A stretch of 64,000 nt of DNA from Ectopseudomonas toyotomiensis (GCF_900115695.1 NZ_FOXK01000002.1:310001-374000); one strand, 5' to 3'; counted from the stretch's first letter, positions 1 through 10,965 are shown. Notes: a model not told the origin generated them from the sequence alone. Made by a program: numbers and translations.

Positions 1-821
1 TCGGCGACCACCTGCGGCAGGTCGTCGTTATAGGCACTCTCGCCCTTGACGTCGGCCATGGAGAGCTTGACGCCGAGACGGTCATACAGCGCCTGGCAGT
101 GCGACAGGGAGATGTCGTTGAAACGGTGCCACAGGCGCAGGCACTCGGCGTCGCCGGCCTGCAGTTGCACCACCAGCTCACGGGCGCGGTCGGCGAACTC
201 GGGGGATTCGTCGAAGCGCTTCTTGGCGGCGCGGTAGAAACCTTCCAGGTCGGCCAGCTCGCTTTCGGCGGCGGCCGGGTTTTCCTGCATGTAGGCCAGC
301 AGCATGCCGAATTGGGTGCCCCAGTCGCCGACATGGTTCTGGCGGATCACGGTGTCACCGAGGAACTCCAGTACGCGCGCCACGCCGTCTCCGATGATGG
401 TCGAGCGCAGGTGGCCGACGTGCATTTCCTTGGCCAGGTTCGGCGCCGACAGGTCGACCACCACGCGCTGCGCGGGGCCGTTCTTGCGCACGCCGAGATG
501 GGCGTCGGCCAGTGCCGCTTCCAGGTACTGAGCCAGGACATCGCTGTTCTGGAAGAAGTTGAGAAAGCCGGGACCGGCGATTTCCACCTTGGTGATCTGC
601 TCGTCGGCCGGTAATGCCGCGATCAGTTTCTCGGCCAGGTCGCGCGGCTTCATGCCGGCGGGTTTGGCCAGCATCATGGCGATGTTGCTGGCGAAGTCGC
701 CGTGGCTCTTGTCCTTGGTGTTCTCCACCTGGATGGCCGGCGTCAGGCCCGCAGGTAACACGCCTTCGGCGGTCAGGCGGTCGAGGGCTTGCTGGATCAG
801 GTGGCGAATGCTGTCTTTCAT
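1..821 (-). CDS. argS: Arginyl-tRNA synthetase, N-terminal part (runs off window)
   Basis: Charges tRNA-Arg with arginine in the cytoplasm. Reverse-strand reading from the ATG at 821 gives [16 protein letters not shown], and the frame stays open to base 1, so about 273 of the usual roughly 590 residues are present. The N-terminal tRNA-binding (Arg_tRNA_synt_N) region comes first, followed by the class I signature HVGH at residues 134-137, within [14 protein letters not shown]. The gene lies next to priA, as in other Pseudomonas. The KMSKS-like loop and anticodon domain lie outside the window. Identification is secure. Confidence 0.95.
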   Translation of the reverse strand, partial: MKDSIRHLIQQALDRLTAEGVLPAGLTPAIQVENTKDKSHGDFASNIAMMLAKPAGMKPRDLAEKLIAALPADEQITKVEIAGPGFLNFFQNSDVLAQYLEAALADAHLGVRKNGPAQRVVVDLSAPNLAKEMHVGHLRSTIIGDGVARVLEFLGDTVIRQNHVGDWGTQFGMLLAYMQENPAAAESELADLEGFYRAAKKRFDESPEFADRARELVVQLQAGDAECLRLWHRFNDISLSHCQALYDRLGVKLSMADVKGESAYNDDLPQVVA

Positions 822-863
822 GTTCGGCTCGGGTTGCCTTGGGGCTTTGATCGAAAACTGCGC

Positions 864-869
864 ATTATA
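864..869 (-). promoter_or_regulatory. Probable -10 box for argS
   Basis: On the reverse strand this is a perfect TATAAT, about 42 bases before the argS ATG. I see no good -35 hexamer at the right distance, so the assignment rests on the -10 and position only. Confidence 0.4.
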
Positions 870-900
870 GAAGTAGCGACAGGCTGCAGGCCATAACTTG

Positions 901-970
901 TAGGGTGCGCTATGCGCACAAAGGGTTGCCTGGTTGCGAATCGAGAAGCGGGTGCGCACGGCGCACCCTA
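901..970. repeat. Intergenic inverted repeat of the TAGGGTGCGC family
   Basis: The arms TAGGGTGCGC (901-910) and GCGCACCCTA (961-970) are exact reverse complements around about 50 bases. It sits between argS and priA. The same 19-base core, TAGGGTGCGCnATGCGCAC, recurs with one mismatch at 52593-52611, so this is a dispersed element and not a local terminator. There is no T-tract. Confidence 0.7.
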
Positions 971-993
971 TGGTTAGGCGAAGCGGTGGTGCG

Positions 994-3213
994 TCAAAAC
1001 AGGTCGATCGGGTCGACATCCAGCGACCAGCGCACTGCACGACCGCTGGGCATTTGTTCCAGTGCATGCAACCAGCGGTTGAGCAGCCGGTGTAGTGGCG
1101 CGCGGGCATTGCCCTGCAGCAGCAGTTGCGCGCGGAAGCGCCCGGCGCGGCGTTCCATCGGTGCGGGCACCGGTCCGAGCAGTTCGATGCCGGTCAGACC
1201 CAGTTCGCCCAGCAAATATTCGGCCTCGCTGCAGGCCTCATCGAGAAAACTCTCGGCCTGGCCAGGCTTGTGCGCTTCGGCGCGCAGCAACGCCAGGTGG
1301 CAGAATGGTGGCAGACCGGCACTGCGGCGTTCGCTCAGCTCCTGTTCGGCGAAGGCGAAGTAGCCTTGCTCGGTCAGTTGCACCAGCAGCGGATGGTCGG
1401 CCAGGTGGCTCTGGATAATCACCTTGCCCGGTTCCTCGGCGCGGCCGGCGCGACCGGCAACCTGCACGATCAGCTGCGCCATGCGCTCGCTGGCGCGGAA
1501 ATCGGCGGAGAACAGGCCGCCGTCGGCATCGAGGATCGACACCAGTGTCACTCTGGGGAAGTGATGACCCTTGGCGAGCATCTGGGTGCCGACCAGGATG
1601 CACGGCTCGCCCTTGTTGATGGTGGCGAACAGGCGATCCATCGCGCCCTTGCGTGAGGTGCTGTCGCGGTCGATGCGCAGCACCGGGTAGTCGGGGAACA
1701 GCACCGCCAGGCGCTCTTCGGCGCGCTCGGTGCCAGCCCCGACCGGGCGCAGGTCGACGTGCTGGCATTTCGGGCAGTTGCTCGGCTGTTTCTCGACGTG
1801 GCCGCAGTGATGGCAGCGCAGTTCCTGATAGCGCTGGTGCACGGTCATGCGTGCGTCGCAGCGTGGGCATTCGGACAGCCAGCCGCAGTCGTGGCAGAGC
1901 AGGGTCGGGGCGAAGCCGCGGCGGTTGAGAAACACCAGCACCTGCTGGCCGGCGGCGAGGGTCTGGGCGATGGCCTGCTGCATCGGCCCGGAGATGCCCG
2001 AATCCAGTGGCCGGCTCTTCACGTCCAGGCGCAGGAAGCGCGGCTGGCTGGCGCCGCCGGCGCGCTGGGTCAGCTTGAGCAGGGCATAGCGGCCGCTGTA
2101 GGCGTTGTGCAGGCTCTCCAGCGAAGGTGTGGCCGAGCCGAGGACGATGGGCACGTCTTCCTGGCGGGCGCGCACCAGCGCCAGGTCACGGGCGTGGTAG
2201 CGCAGACCTTCCTGCTGTTTATAGGAAGCGTCGTGTTCTTCGTCGACGATGATCAGCCCCGGGTTCTTCATCGGCGTGAACAGCGCCGAGCGCGTGCCGA
2301 TGATGATGTCGGCCTCGCCATCGCGTGCCGCCAGCCAGGCGTCGAGGCGCTCGCGGTCGTTCACTGCCGAATGCAGCAGGGCGATACGTGCATTGAAGCG
2401 GCGAGCGAAGCGGTCGAAGGTCTGCGGCCCGAGGTTGATCTCGGGGATCAGCACCAGCGCCTGCTTGCCGGCCTCCAGGCATTGGTGGATCAGTTGCAGG
2501 TAAACCTCGGTCTTGCCGCTGCCGGTGACGCCCGCCAGTAGAAAGGCATTGAACTGGCCCCAGCCTGACGCCACGGCATTCACCGCGGCACGCTGCTCGG
2601 CATTCAGTGGCAGTTCCGGTTGTGCCAGCCAGTGCGCCGGCTTGGCATGCGGCTGGGTGCGGCGCACCTCGACCCGTACCAGCCCCTTCTCATGCAGCAA
2701 TTGCAGGCTGTCGCGGTTGAGTTGCAGCTGGCTGAGCAGGCTGTGGGCGACACCGTGCGGGTGTTGCGCCAGTGCCTTGAGGGCGTCGCGCTGGCGTGGC
2801 GCGCGGGCCAGGCGAGGGTCGTCGACGCTGGCGCCTTTGTTGGCCAGCCAGTAACGCTCCTGGCGGGTTTCGGCGGGTTCGCCCTGGCGTAGCAACACGG
2901 GCAAGGCCCAGCTCAGGGTGTCGCCTAGGCTGTGCTGGTAGTACTGCGCCGTCCACAGGCACAGCTTGAACAGCGACGCCGGCAGCGGTGGGCGGGCGTC
3001 GAGCAGTTCCAGGGCGGGCTTGAGCTTGTCCGTCGGGACCTCGCTCTGGCTGTCGACTTCTACCAGCACGCCGATCATCTCGCGCCGGCCGAAGGGCACG
3101 CGCAGGCGTGCGCCTGGCTGCAAGGCGCTGCGCGACACGCCGGCGGGGGCGAGGTAGTCGAACAGGCGGCGCAGCGGCGAGGGCAGCGCGAGGCGCAGGA
3201 TCAGGTTGGGCAA
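994..3213 (-). CDS. priA: Primosomal protein N' (replication restart helicase PriA)
   Basis: A 3'-to-5' superfamily 2 helicase that recognises stalled forks and loads the replisome in the cytoplasm. The 739-residue length is normal for PriA. An N-terminal DNA-binding domain precedes Walker A (GVTGSGKT, residues 228-235) and a DEEH box (324-327). The cysteine-rich zinc-binding insert follows, with CHDCG, CPRC, CHHCG and CPKC pairs. The C-terminal helicase domain carries [12 protein letters not shown]. It has its own start at 3213, divergent from rpmE. All key motifs look intact. Confidence 0.97.
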   Translation of the reverse strand: MPNLILRLALPSPLRRLFDYLAPAGVSRSALQPGARLRVPFGRREMIGVLVEVDSQSEVPTDKLKPALELLDARPPLPASLFKLCLWTAQYYQHSLGDTLSWALPVLLRQGEPAETRQERYWLANKGASVDDPRLARAPRQRDALKALAQHPHGVAHSLLSQLQLNRDSLQLLHEKGLVRVEVRRTQPHAKPAHWLAQPELPLNAEQRAAVNAVASGWGQFNAFLLAGVTGSGKTEVYLQLIHQCLEAGKQALVLIPEINLGPQTFDRFARRFNARIALLHSAVNDRERLDAWLAARDGEADIIIGTRSALFTPMKNPGLIIVDEEHDASYKQQEGLRYHARDLALVRARQEDVPIVLGSATPSLESLHNAYSGRYALLKLTQRAGGASQPRFLRLDVKSRPLDSGISGPMQQAIAQTLAAGQQVLVFLNRRGFAPTLLCHDCGWLSECPRCDARMTVHQRYQELRCHHCGHVEKQPSNCPKCQHVDLRPVGAGTERAEERLAVLFPDYPVLRIDRDSTSRKGAMDRLFATINKGEPCILVGTQMLAKGHHFPRVTLVSILDADGGLFSADFRASERMAQLIVQVAGRAGRAEEPGKVIIQSHLADHPLLVQLTEQGYFAFAEQELSERRSAGLPPFCHLALLRAEAHKPGQAESFLDEACSEAEYLLGELGLTGIELLGPVPAPMERRAGRFRAQLLLQGNARAPLHRLLNRWLHALEQMPSGRAVRWSLDVDPIDLF

Positions 3214-3274
3214 GCCAGAAGCTCCATTGACAGGCCGGCGATCTTAACACGCGACGACCGGCGCCTTGCGTGGC

Positions 3275-3302
3275 TTGCATCGGTCTGCGTCTCTGGTAAG
3301 AT
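3275..3302 (+). promoter_or_regulatory. Sigma70-type promoter for rpmE
   Basis: TTGCAT (3275-3280), a 16-base spacer and TAAGAT (3297-3302) lie about 70 bases before the rpmE ATG. The match is good for a Pseudomonas housekeeping promoter. Transcription start is inferred near 3309. Confidence 0.55.
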
Positions 3303-3371
3303 GCGCGGCCTATTTCTGTGCGGTGCCTGACATTGGTCGGGTGGCGGCACGACTACCCCGAGGAAAGCACG

Positions 3372-3584
3372 ATGAAAGCCGATATCCATCCGAACTACGT
3401 CGAAATCGACGCTACCTGCTCCTGCGGTAACGTGATCAAGACCCGCTCCACCCTGGGCAAGAACCTGAGCCTCGACGTTTGCTCCGAGTGCCACCCGTTC
3501 TACACCGGTAAGCAGAAAGTGCTGGACACCGGCGGCCGTATCGATCGCTTCAAGCAGCGCTTCGGCGTATTCGGCGCCAAGTAA
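3372..3584 (+). CDS. rpmE: 50S ribosomal protein L31, zinc-binding form
   Basis: Component of the large ribosomal subunit, 70 residues, normal length. The start is the ATG at 3372, preceded by AGGAAAG; an upstream in-frame extension lacks L31 homology. Cysteines at 16, 18, 37 and 40 (CSC and CSEC) form the zinc site of the C+ type of L31, the zinc-replete paralogue. An intrinsic-terminator-like hairpin lies about 45 bases downstream, inside the start of the next gene. Confidence 0.97.
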   Translation: MKADIHPNYVEIDATCSCGNVIKTRSTLGKNLSLDVCSECHPFYTGKQKVLDTGGRIDRFKQRFGVFGAK

Positions 3585-3610
3585 GCGACCGAACGATTAC
3601 GGAACGTGCC

Positions 3611-4411
3611 ATGCACCTTTCCGTGAATCTGAAAAAGGCGTCCCTGGTGGGCGCCTTTTTCGTTTCTCTGCTGTGTGTCGATCTGGCGCAGGCCTTCTGT
3701 CCGCAGCGCACAGATCTGGCTCAGGTCGTCGTACGTCAGGTGGTCGATGGCGACACCGTGCGCCTGACCGATGGGCGCAGCATTCGCCTGATCGGCATCA
3801 ACGCACCTGAGCTGGGGCGCAAGGGACGTAGTGACGAGCCTTTCGCCGTGCAATCCAAGCGTCGTCTGCAGGCGCTGGTCGATGCCAGTGATGGCCGTGT
3901 CGGCCTGCTCTACGGTGAGCAGCGCAAGGATCGTTACGGTCGTACCCTGGCCCATCTTTACGACCGTCAGGGGCGTAATCTGGAAGCGCAGTTGCTGGGT
4001 GAAGGCCTTGGTTTCATGGTCGCCGTGGCGCCCAATAGTGCACTCGTGAGTTGTCAGGTAGAGGCCGAGCGCCAGGCACGGCGTCAGCGTCTGGGTGTGT
4101 GGCGCACCGAGCAAGTGAAGACGGCTGGCCAAATAAAAAGTGGCGGCTTCGCCATGCTCGGCGGGCGGGTGGCGGGTGTGCAACGCAATCGTGGCGGCCT
4201 CTGGCTCGATCTCGATGGGGGGCGGGTATTGCGCGTGTCGCCTGAGCTGCTTGGCGAGTTCGATGTGCGCGCCTTGCAGCGGCTCGAAGGGCGACGGGTG
4301 GAGGCGCGGGGCTGGGTCATCGATCGCCAGAGTCGCGGTGGCTTGAAATCTGGGCAGGCGCGCTGGATGCTGCCGCTTACTCATTCGGCGATGCTGGAGG
4401 TGTTGCCATGA
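3611..4411 (+). CDS. Secreted thermonuclease-like (SNase) nuclease
   Basis: Predicted exported calcium-dependent nuclease of the staphylococcal nuclease family, 266 residues. Residues 1-28 look like a signal peptide (basic LKK, hydrophobic core, AQA before the cut). The SNase fold follows: DGDT (47-50), RLIGINAPE (59-67) and RKDRYGRTLAHLY (105-117), which hold the usual Asp, Arg and Glu catalytic positions. The C-terminal 110 residues resemble a small OB-type extension with no motif I recognise. It overlaps the next gene by 4 bases. Its substrate is unknown. Confidence 0.85.
   Translation: MHLSVNLKKASLVGAFFVSLLCVDLAQAFCPQRTDLAQVVVRQVVDGDTVRLTDGRSIRLIGINAPELGRKGRSDEPFAVQSKRRLQALVDASDGRVGLLYGEQRKDRYGRTLAHLYDRQGRNLEAQLLGEGLGFMVAVAPNSALVSCQVEAERQARRQRLGVWRTEQVKTAGQIKSGGFAMLGGRVAGVQRNRGGLWLDLDGGRVLRVSPELLGEFDVRALQRLEGRRVEARGWVIDRQSRGGLKSGQARWMLPLTHSAMLEVLP
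3631..3661 (+). terminator. Intrinsic-terminator-like hairpin inside the nuclease signal peptide codons
   Basis: Stem GAAAAAGGCG (3631-3640) pairs exactly with CGCCTTTTTC (3652-3661). The inner CCC and GGG can pair further, and the right arm ends in five Ts. It has the form of the rpmE terminator but lies within codons 7-17 of the nuclease gene. Confidence 0.6.
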
Positions 4412-5844
4412 TACGCGCATTGACGCTGTGTTTTATCTGCGGCTGGTTGGCGGGTTGCGCGGTCAATCCCGCCACGGGCCGCACCGATTTCGTGATGATG
4501 AGCGAGCGTCAGGAGCTGGAACTTGGTGCGCGTTACAACCAGGAAATCCTCAAGCAGTATCCGCGCTATGAGGACGCCAAGTTGCAGGCCTATATCCAGC
4601 GCGTCGGCGAGCGGGTGGCACGCAGCAGCCATCGCAATCAGCTCAACTACGTTTTCACCTTGGTGGACAGCCCGGACGTCAACGCCTTCGCCTTGCCGGG
4701 GGGCTACATCTATATCCACCGTGGCCTGCTCGCCTATCTCAATTCCGAAGCGGAACTGGCGGCCGTGCTGGGCCACGAGGTCGGTCACGTGACCGCGCGC
4801 CACAGCGTGCGCCAGCAAAGCCAGTCCACGGCCTGGGGCTTGCTCGGGCAGGCTGCGGCCATCGGTACCGGTGTCGGGGCGGTAGGGGATCTGACCAGTG
4901 CCATGGGCAATGCTTTCGTGCGCGGCTACGGGCGCGACATGGAGCTGGAAGCCGACGGCCTTGGCGCGCAATACCTGGCGCGTGGTGGCTACGATCCGCA
5001 AGCGATGATCGAGGTGGTCAAGGTGCTCAAGGCGCAGGAGGATTTCGCCCGCGAGCAGGCAGCCAAGCGGGGCGAAGTGCCCGCGGCGGGTGGCTACCAC
5101 GGCTTGTTCGACACCCACCCGGACAATGATCGTCGTCTGCAGGAGGTGATCGGTCCTGCACGTGCGCTGGTGGGCGGTAATCAGGAAGTGGGGCGCGACA
5201 ATTTCCTGCAGATGCTCGACGGCCTGGTGTTCGGCGATTCGGCCGCCAGCGGCATTCGTCGTGGGCGCAATTTCTATCACGGCGAGCTGGACTTCACCCT
5301 GACCTACCCGCAGGGCTGGCAACTGGTCAATCGCCCCGATGTGTTGATCGGCCACACCCCGGATGAGCAGGCTTTCATCGCCATGACCCTGGAAGCGGCG
5401 GACAAGCGTCTGTCGCCTGCCGAATTTCTGCGCCAGCGCGTCGGCAACCAGCGTCTGATGGCCGGTGAGGAGCTGCGCCTTGGTGCGTTGCAGGGCTATA
5501 CGGCGGTGTTGCAGGGTCAGTCGGCGCGTCGCGTGGCGGTGATCTATCGTGGCGACAACGCTTACCTGTTTGTGGCAGCGGTGAAAGGTCGTGCCTCGCT
5601 GGAAACCGAGGACCAACGTTTCCTTGAGGTTATCCGCAGTTACCGGCCGCTGAAGCCTGCCGAACGCAAGCTGGCCGAGCCAGTGCGCCTGCACCTGGTA
5701 AGGGCGAAGGCAGGGCAGAGCATCTCCGCTTTGGCCAAGAATTCGCCGCTGCCGGCCGACGGCGAGGCCCAGTTGCGCCTGCTCAACGGGCTCTACCCAA
5801 GCGGTGAGCCGCGTGCTGGAGAGTGGCTGAAAACGCTGCGCTAG
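4408..5844 (+). CDS. M48-family metalloprotease lipoprotein (BepA-like)
   Basis: Predicted periplasmic zinc metalloprotease of 478 residues, lipid-anchored through Cys17 (lipobox LAGC). The catalytic HEVGH is at 123-127, and a glutamate in the following RDMELEAD segment is the probable third zinc ligand. The C-terminal half (from about residue 285) holds the PsbP-like YFHGELDFTLTYP-type region and a short LysM-like tail (KAGQSISALAKNSPL). By analogy with BepA it may take part in outer-membrane protein quality control. The 4-base overlap with the nuclease suggests translational coupling. Confidence 0.85.
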   Translation: MIRALTLCFICGWLAGCAVNPATGRTDFVMMSERQELELGARYNQEILKQYPRYEDAKLQAYIQRVGERVARSSHRNQLNYVFTLVDSPDVNAFALPGGYIYIHRGLLAYLNSEAELAAVLGHEVGHVTARHSVRQQSQSTAWGLLGQAAAIGTGVGAVGDLTSAMGNAFVRGYGRDMELEADGLGAQYLARGGYDPQAMIEVVKVLKAQEDFAREQAAKRGEVPAAGGYHGLFDTHPDNDRRLQEVIGPARALVGGNQEVGRDNFLQMLDGLVFGDSAASGIRRGRNFYHGELDFTLTYPQGWQLVNRPDVLIGHTPDEQAFIAMTLEAADKRLSPAEFLRQRVGNQRLMAGEELRLGALQGYTAVLQGQSARRVAVIYRGDNAYLFVAAVKGRASLETEDQRFLEVIRSYRPLKPAERKLAEPVRLHLVRAKAGQSISALAKNSPLPADGEAQLRLLNGLYPSGEPRAGEWLKTLR

Positions 5845-5948
5845 CGCGGCGCTTCAATCGCGACCGAACGGTCTTGTGCAGGTGTATACAACTTGCGTAT
5901 CCTCGGCCGCCTGCCCGTTCAACAGCCAACAAAAGCGGAAATGCCACT

Positions 5949-7217
5949 ATGTCAGATCTAAAAACTGCCGCTCTCGAATATCACGCCCAGCCCCGCCCCG
6001 GTAAGCTGAGCGTCGAGTTGACCAAAGCCACCGCTACTGCCCGCGACCTGTCGCTGGCCTACAGCCCGGGTGTCGCTGAGCCGGTTCGCGAAATCGCTCG
6101 TGACGCCGAGCTGGCCTACCGTTACACCGGTAAAGGCAACCTGGTAGCCGTTATTTCCGATGGCACCGCCATCCTCGGCCTGGGTAACCTCGGCCCGCTG
6201 GCGTCCAAGCCGGTGATGGAAGGTAAAGGCGTGCTGTTCAAGCGTTTCGCCGGTATCGATGTGTTCGATATCGAAGTAGATTCGGAAAGCCCGCAGGCCT
6301 TCATCGACACCGTCAAGCGCATCTCCATCACCTTCGGCGGCATCAACTTGGAAGATATCAAGGCCCCCGAGTGCTTCGAGATCGAGCGCGCGCTGATCGA
6401 GCAGTGCGACATTCCGGTATTCCACGATGACCAGCACGGCACTGCGATCGTTACCGCTGCCGGCATGCTCAACGCCCTGGAAATCGCCGGCAAGACCCTG
6501 GAAGAGGCGAAGATCGTCTGCCTGGGGGCCGGTGCTGCCGCCATCTCCTGCATGAAGCTGCTGGTGAGCATGGGCGCCAAGGTCGAGAACATCTTCATGA
6601 TCGATCGCAAGGGCGTGATTCACGCTGGCCGCGATGATCTGAACCAGTACAAGGCGGTATTCGCTCACGAAACCGATCGTCGCACCCTGTCCGATGCGCT
6701 CGACGGCGCGGACGTATTCGTCGGTCTGTCCGGCGCCAACCTGCTGAGCCCGGAAGATCTCCAGCGTATGGCGGCCAACCCGATCGTCTTCGCCTGCTCC
6801 AACCCGGATCCGGAAATCAAACCGGAGCTGGCGCACGAGACGCGCAACGACGTGATCATGGCCACCGGTCGTTCGGACTATCCGAACCAGGTCAACAATG
6901 TGCTGGGTTTCCCCTTCATCTTCCGCGGTGCTCTGGACGTGCGCGCCACCCGCATCAACGAAGAGATGAAGATCGCCGCAGCGCTGGCGCTGCGTGATCT
7001 GGCCAAGTTGCCGGTACCGCAGGAAGTCTGCGACGCCTACGGCGGTATCGAGCTGTCGTTCGGTCGTGAGTACATCATTCCGAAGCCAATGGACCAGCGT
7101 CTGATCACCGTGGTTTGCGATGCAGTGGCCAAGGCTGCCATCGAATCCGGCGTGGCGACTCTGCCCTATCCGAAGCACTATCCGCTCAAGTCGGTGGATG
7201 AAGTGTTCAACGGCTGA
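5949..7217 (+). CDS. maeB: NADP-dependent malic enzyme, short form
   Basis: Oxidatively decarboxylates malate to pyruvate, linking the TCA cycle to anabolic NADPH. The start is the ATG at 5949 (MSDLKTAALEYH); the frame is open 126 bases further upstream but that part has no family similarity. It has 422 residues, with the malic N-domain (YSPGVAEPV, KGNLVAVISDGTAILGLGNLGP) and NAD-binding domain (GAGAAAISCMKLL). It lacks the C-terminal phosphotransacetylase-like domain of the long E. coli MaeB. It is monocistronic, with a strong terminator after it. Confidence 0.93.
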   Translation: MSDLKTAALEYHAQPRPGKLSVELTKATATARDLSLAYSPGVAEPVREIARDAELAYRYTGKGNLVAVISDGTAILGLGNLGPLASKPVMEGKGVLFKRFAGIDVFDIEVDSESPQAFIDTVKRISITFGGINLEDIKAPECFEIERALIEQCDIPVFHDDQHGTAIVTAAGMLNALEIAGKTLEEAKIVCLGAGAAAISCMKLLVSMGAKVENIFMIDRKGVIHAGRDDLNQYKAVFAHETDRRTLSDALDGADVFVGLSGANLLSPEDLQRMAANPIVFACSNPDPEIKPELAHETRNDVIMATGRSDYPNQVNNVLGFPFIFRGALDVRATRINEEMKIAAALALRDLAKLPVPQEVCDAYGGIELSFGREYIIPKPMDQRLITVVCDAVAKAAIESGVATLPYPKHYPLKSVDEVFNG

Positions 7218-7228
7218 TCGGCCTGGCA

Positions 7229-7259
7229 ATAAAAAACCCGCTTCGGCGGGTTTTTTATT
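7229..7259 (+). terminator. Intrinsic terminator after maeB
   Basis: AATAAAAAACCCGC, loop TTCG, GCGGGTTTTTTATT. It is a long A/T-flanked stem with T-tracts on both strands, so it can act bidirectionally between convergent maeB and ponA. Confidence 0.93.
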
Positions 7260-7307
7260 GTCGATGATTCGGCTCAGGGCGACGCTTACTGTCGTGTGAG
7301 CCTTATC

Positions 7308-9719
7308 CTAGAACAAGTCGATCGGCGCCATCTCGTCGGCCGGTAGCGGGCTGCCAGGCACGCCCATGCCAGGTTCGAACTCGCTCATCGGAGGGGGCGA
7401 GTCTTCACTCTTGAACAGTTCGAAATAGGCGTCCGGTGTGCCGGGTGCGGCAGCGCGGCCACTGATTGGGTCGACGCGCAGCGTCAGTAGCCCCTTGGGT
7501 TCCTTGGGCAGATGGTTGGGGCGATCCTTGAGTACTGCGCCCATGTAGTTCATCCAGATCGGCAGCGCGACAGTGCCGCCGTACTCATGGCGGCCCAGGC
7601 TCTCCGGCTGGTCGAAGCCGGCCCAGACGGTGGTGACGTAATCGGCGTTGTAGCCTGAGAACCAGCTGTCCTTGGACTCGTTGGTGGTGCCGGTCTTGCC
7701 TGCCAGGTCATTGCGGCCAAGGGCGAGAGCACGGCGGCCGGTACCGCGCTTGATCACGTCCTGCAGCATGCTGGTCATGATGTAGGCGGTGCGCTCGTCG
7801 ATGATCTGTTCGGCGACCTTGGGCTCCTCCAGCGGCAACTCATCAGTTGCGTTGACGGTGAGGTTGGCGTTCTCCTCGGTCGGTGCGCTGCCTGGCACGC
7901 GGGCCGGATTGGCGCGGAACAGCGGCTTGCCGTTGCGGTCATCGATGCGTTCGATCAGGTACGGCTCGATCTTGTAACCGCCATTGGCGAAGACGGCCCA
8001 GCCCTCAGCGATTTCCATGGGGGTCAGGCTGGCAGTGCCGAGTGCCAGTGACAGGTTGCGTGGCAGATCCTGCGGGGCGAAGCCGAAGCGCTCGATATAG
8101 CGCAAGCTACGGTCGATGCCCATGTCCTGCAGCAGGCGGATGGAAACCAGGTTGCGCGACTTGTACAACGCTTCGCGCATGCGAATCGGGCCGAGGAAGG
8201 TGTTGTTGTCGTTCTTCGGACGCCACTTCTGTGACAGGTAGTCGTCGGAGAGGATGATTGGCGCATCGTTGACGAGCGTCGCTGCAGTGTAGCCGCTATC
8301 GAGAGCCGCGCTATAGATGAAGGGCTTGAAGCTCGAACCCGGCTGGCGCTTGGCCTGCACGGCGCGGTTGTAGTTGCTCTGATCGAACGAGAATCCACCG
8401 ACCAGTGACTGAATGGCGCCGCTGTATGGGTCGAGGGAAACCAACGCGCTCTGCGCAGCGGGGACTTGGGTGAAACGCAGGCTGCCATCCTCCTGGCGCT
8501 GCACGCGAACGATATCGCCGATCTGGGTGACATCGCCAGGCTGCTGCGGCCGCGGTCCGAGGCTGTTGGTGTTGAGGAAAGGACGTGCCCATTTCATGCT
8601 GTCCCACGACACCGCTTGTTCTTCGCTGTTACGGGTCAGTACCAGAATGCCGCTTTTCTCTACCTGGGTAACCACGGCAGGCTCCAGGCCGCCGATGCTG
8701 CGGTACTTGGCCAGCTCGGCCAGCCAGGTTTCGCGGGTCATGCCCGGCAGGCGACTCTCAGGACCGCGATAGCCGTGGCGCTGGTCATAGGCGATCAGTC
8801 CGTCACGCAGGGCGGTGTTGGCCACTTCCTGCAATTGGCTGGGCACGGTGGTGGTGACGTTGAAACCTTCGGTGTAAGCCTCGCTGCCATAGCGACCGAC
8901 CATCTCCGCACGCGCCATCTCGGCTATATAAGGCGCGCTCAGTTCGGGAGCAGGTACGTGGTAGCGCGCGTCGACTTCTTCGGCCAGGGCTTGCTCGTAG
9001 CTGGCCTGATCGATACGGCCCAGGCGATACAGGCGGCCGAGAATCCAGTCGCGGCGCTCCTTGGCGCGGGTCGGATTGACCAGCGGGTTGTAGCGCGACG
9101 GTGCTTTCGGCAGGCCGGCGATCATCGCCATCTGCGCCAAGTTCAGGTCACGGATCGATTTGCCGTAGTACACCTGTGCAGCAGCTTCGATGCCGTAGGC
9201 GCGGTGGCCGAGGTAGATCTTGTTGACGTAGAGCTCGAGGATCTCGTCTTTGCTCAGTTCGCGCTCGATCTGCAAGGCCAGGAGAATTTCGGTGGCCTTG
9301 CGCGAGAAACTGCGCTCGCTGGTGAGGAAGAAGTTCTTCGCTACCTGCATGGTAATGGTGCTGCCACCGCTCTGAATCTGGCCGCTTTTCAATAATTGCG
9401 TGGCAGCGCGCATCAGGCTGGTCACATCGACGCCATAATGATTGGCGAAATTATCGTCTTCGGCAGCCAGCAGGGCGCTGATGAATTCCTTGGGGATTTC
9501 GTCGAAGCGAATGGGCGAACGGCGCATCTCGCCGAACTCGGCGATCAGCTTGGCATCGCTGCTGTAGACGCGCAGAGGAATCTGCAGCTGTACCTGGCGC
9601 AGCGACTCGACGGACGGAAGGGTCGGGCTAAGATAAAGAAACGCGCCGCTGAAACTGAGCAACAGCCCACAAAAAACGGCAACGCAAGACCACCAGATGA
9701 ACTTCAGCAGGCGTATCAA
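7308..9719 (-). CDS. ponA: Penicillin-binding protein 1A (bifunctional transglycosylase/transpeptidase)
   Basis: Class A PBP that polymerises and crosslinks peptidoglycan in the periplasm, 803 residues. There is an N-terminal membrane anchor (about residues 7-30). The GT51 domain carries EDDNFANHYG. A PBP1A-type OB insert precedes the transpeptidase with GSSFKPF (SxxK), SRN and KTGTT. The start codon appears to be TTG at 9719-9717 (TTG ATA CGC CTG), since no in-frame ATG lies close by and P. aeruginosa PonA begins MRLLKF, as I recall. It diverges from pilM, as in P. aeruginosa. Confidence 0.95.
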   Translation of the reverse strand: MIRLLKFIWWSCVAVFCGLLLSFSGAFLYLSPTLPSVESLRQVQLQIPLRVYSSDAKLIAEFGEMRRSPIRFDEIPKEFISALLAAEDDNFANHYGVDVTSLMRAATQLLKSGQIQSGGSTITMQVAKNFFLTSERSFSRKATEILLALQIERELSKDEILELYVNKIYLGHRAYGIEAAAQVYYGKSIRDLNLAQMAMIAGLPKAPSRYNPLVNPTRAKERRDWILGRLYRLGRIDQASYEQALAEEVDARYHVPAPELSAPYIAEMARAEMVGRYGSEAYTEGFNVTTTVPSQLQEVANTALRDGLIAYDQRHGYRGPESRLPGMTRETWLAELAKYRSIGGLEPAVVTQVEKSGILVLTRNSEEQAVSWDSMKWARPFLNTNSLGPRPQQPGDVTQIGDIVRVQRQEDGSLRFTQVPAAQSALVSLDPYSGAIQSLVGGFSFDQSNYNRAVQAKRQPGSSFKPFIYSAALDSGYTAATLVNDAPIILSDDYLSQKWRPKNDNNTFLGPIRMREALYKSRNLVSIRLLQDMGIDRSLRYIERFGFAPQDLPRNLSLALGTASLTPMEIAEGWAVFANGGYKIEPYLIERIDDRNGKPLFRANPARVPGSAPTEENANLTVNATDELPLEEPKVAEQIIDERTAYIMTSMLQDVIKRGTGRRALALGRNDLAGKTGTTNESKDSWFSGYNADYVTTVWAGFDQPESLGRHEYGGTVALPIWMNYMGAVLKDRPNHLPKEPKGLLTLRVDPISGRAAAPGTPDAYFELFKSEDSPPPMSEFEPGMGVPGSPLPADEMAPIDLF

Positions 9720-9788
9720 AATGTTCGGAATTCCAAGTAAAAGAATGAGTTAAGCAGGAGCCGAGGCTAAAAGGGAAAAGCTGATCAC

Positions 9789-9794
9789 ATTATA
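9789..9794 (-). promoter_or_regulatory. Probable -10 box for ponA
   Basis: On the reverse strand this is a perfect TATAAT, followed by transcription start about 62 bases before the ponA start. The -35 region (TGGCTC with 18 spacing) is weak. An A8 run lies in the spacer. Confidence 0.4.
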
Positions 9795-9873
9795 AGCGTT
9801 TTTTTTCCCGGGGAGCCATTTGCGCTTCTGTCAAGACTGATATTTAATGTGGAAAAACATAAATAGTCCGTAA

Positions 9874-10964
<1,091 letters not shown>

Positions 10965-10965
<1 letters not shown>

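Noticed and set aside
4381-5694. A 437-codon reverse frame opposite the M48 protease
   Set aside because: His/Gln/Arg-rich shadow composition; the opposite strand carries HEVGH and a lipobox.
5823-5948. Upstream extension of the malic enzyme frame
   Set aside because: It overlaps the end of the protease gene and has no similarity to the family; the ATG at 5949 gives the normal N-terminus.
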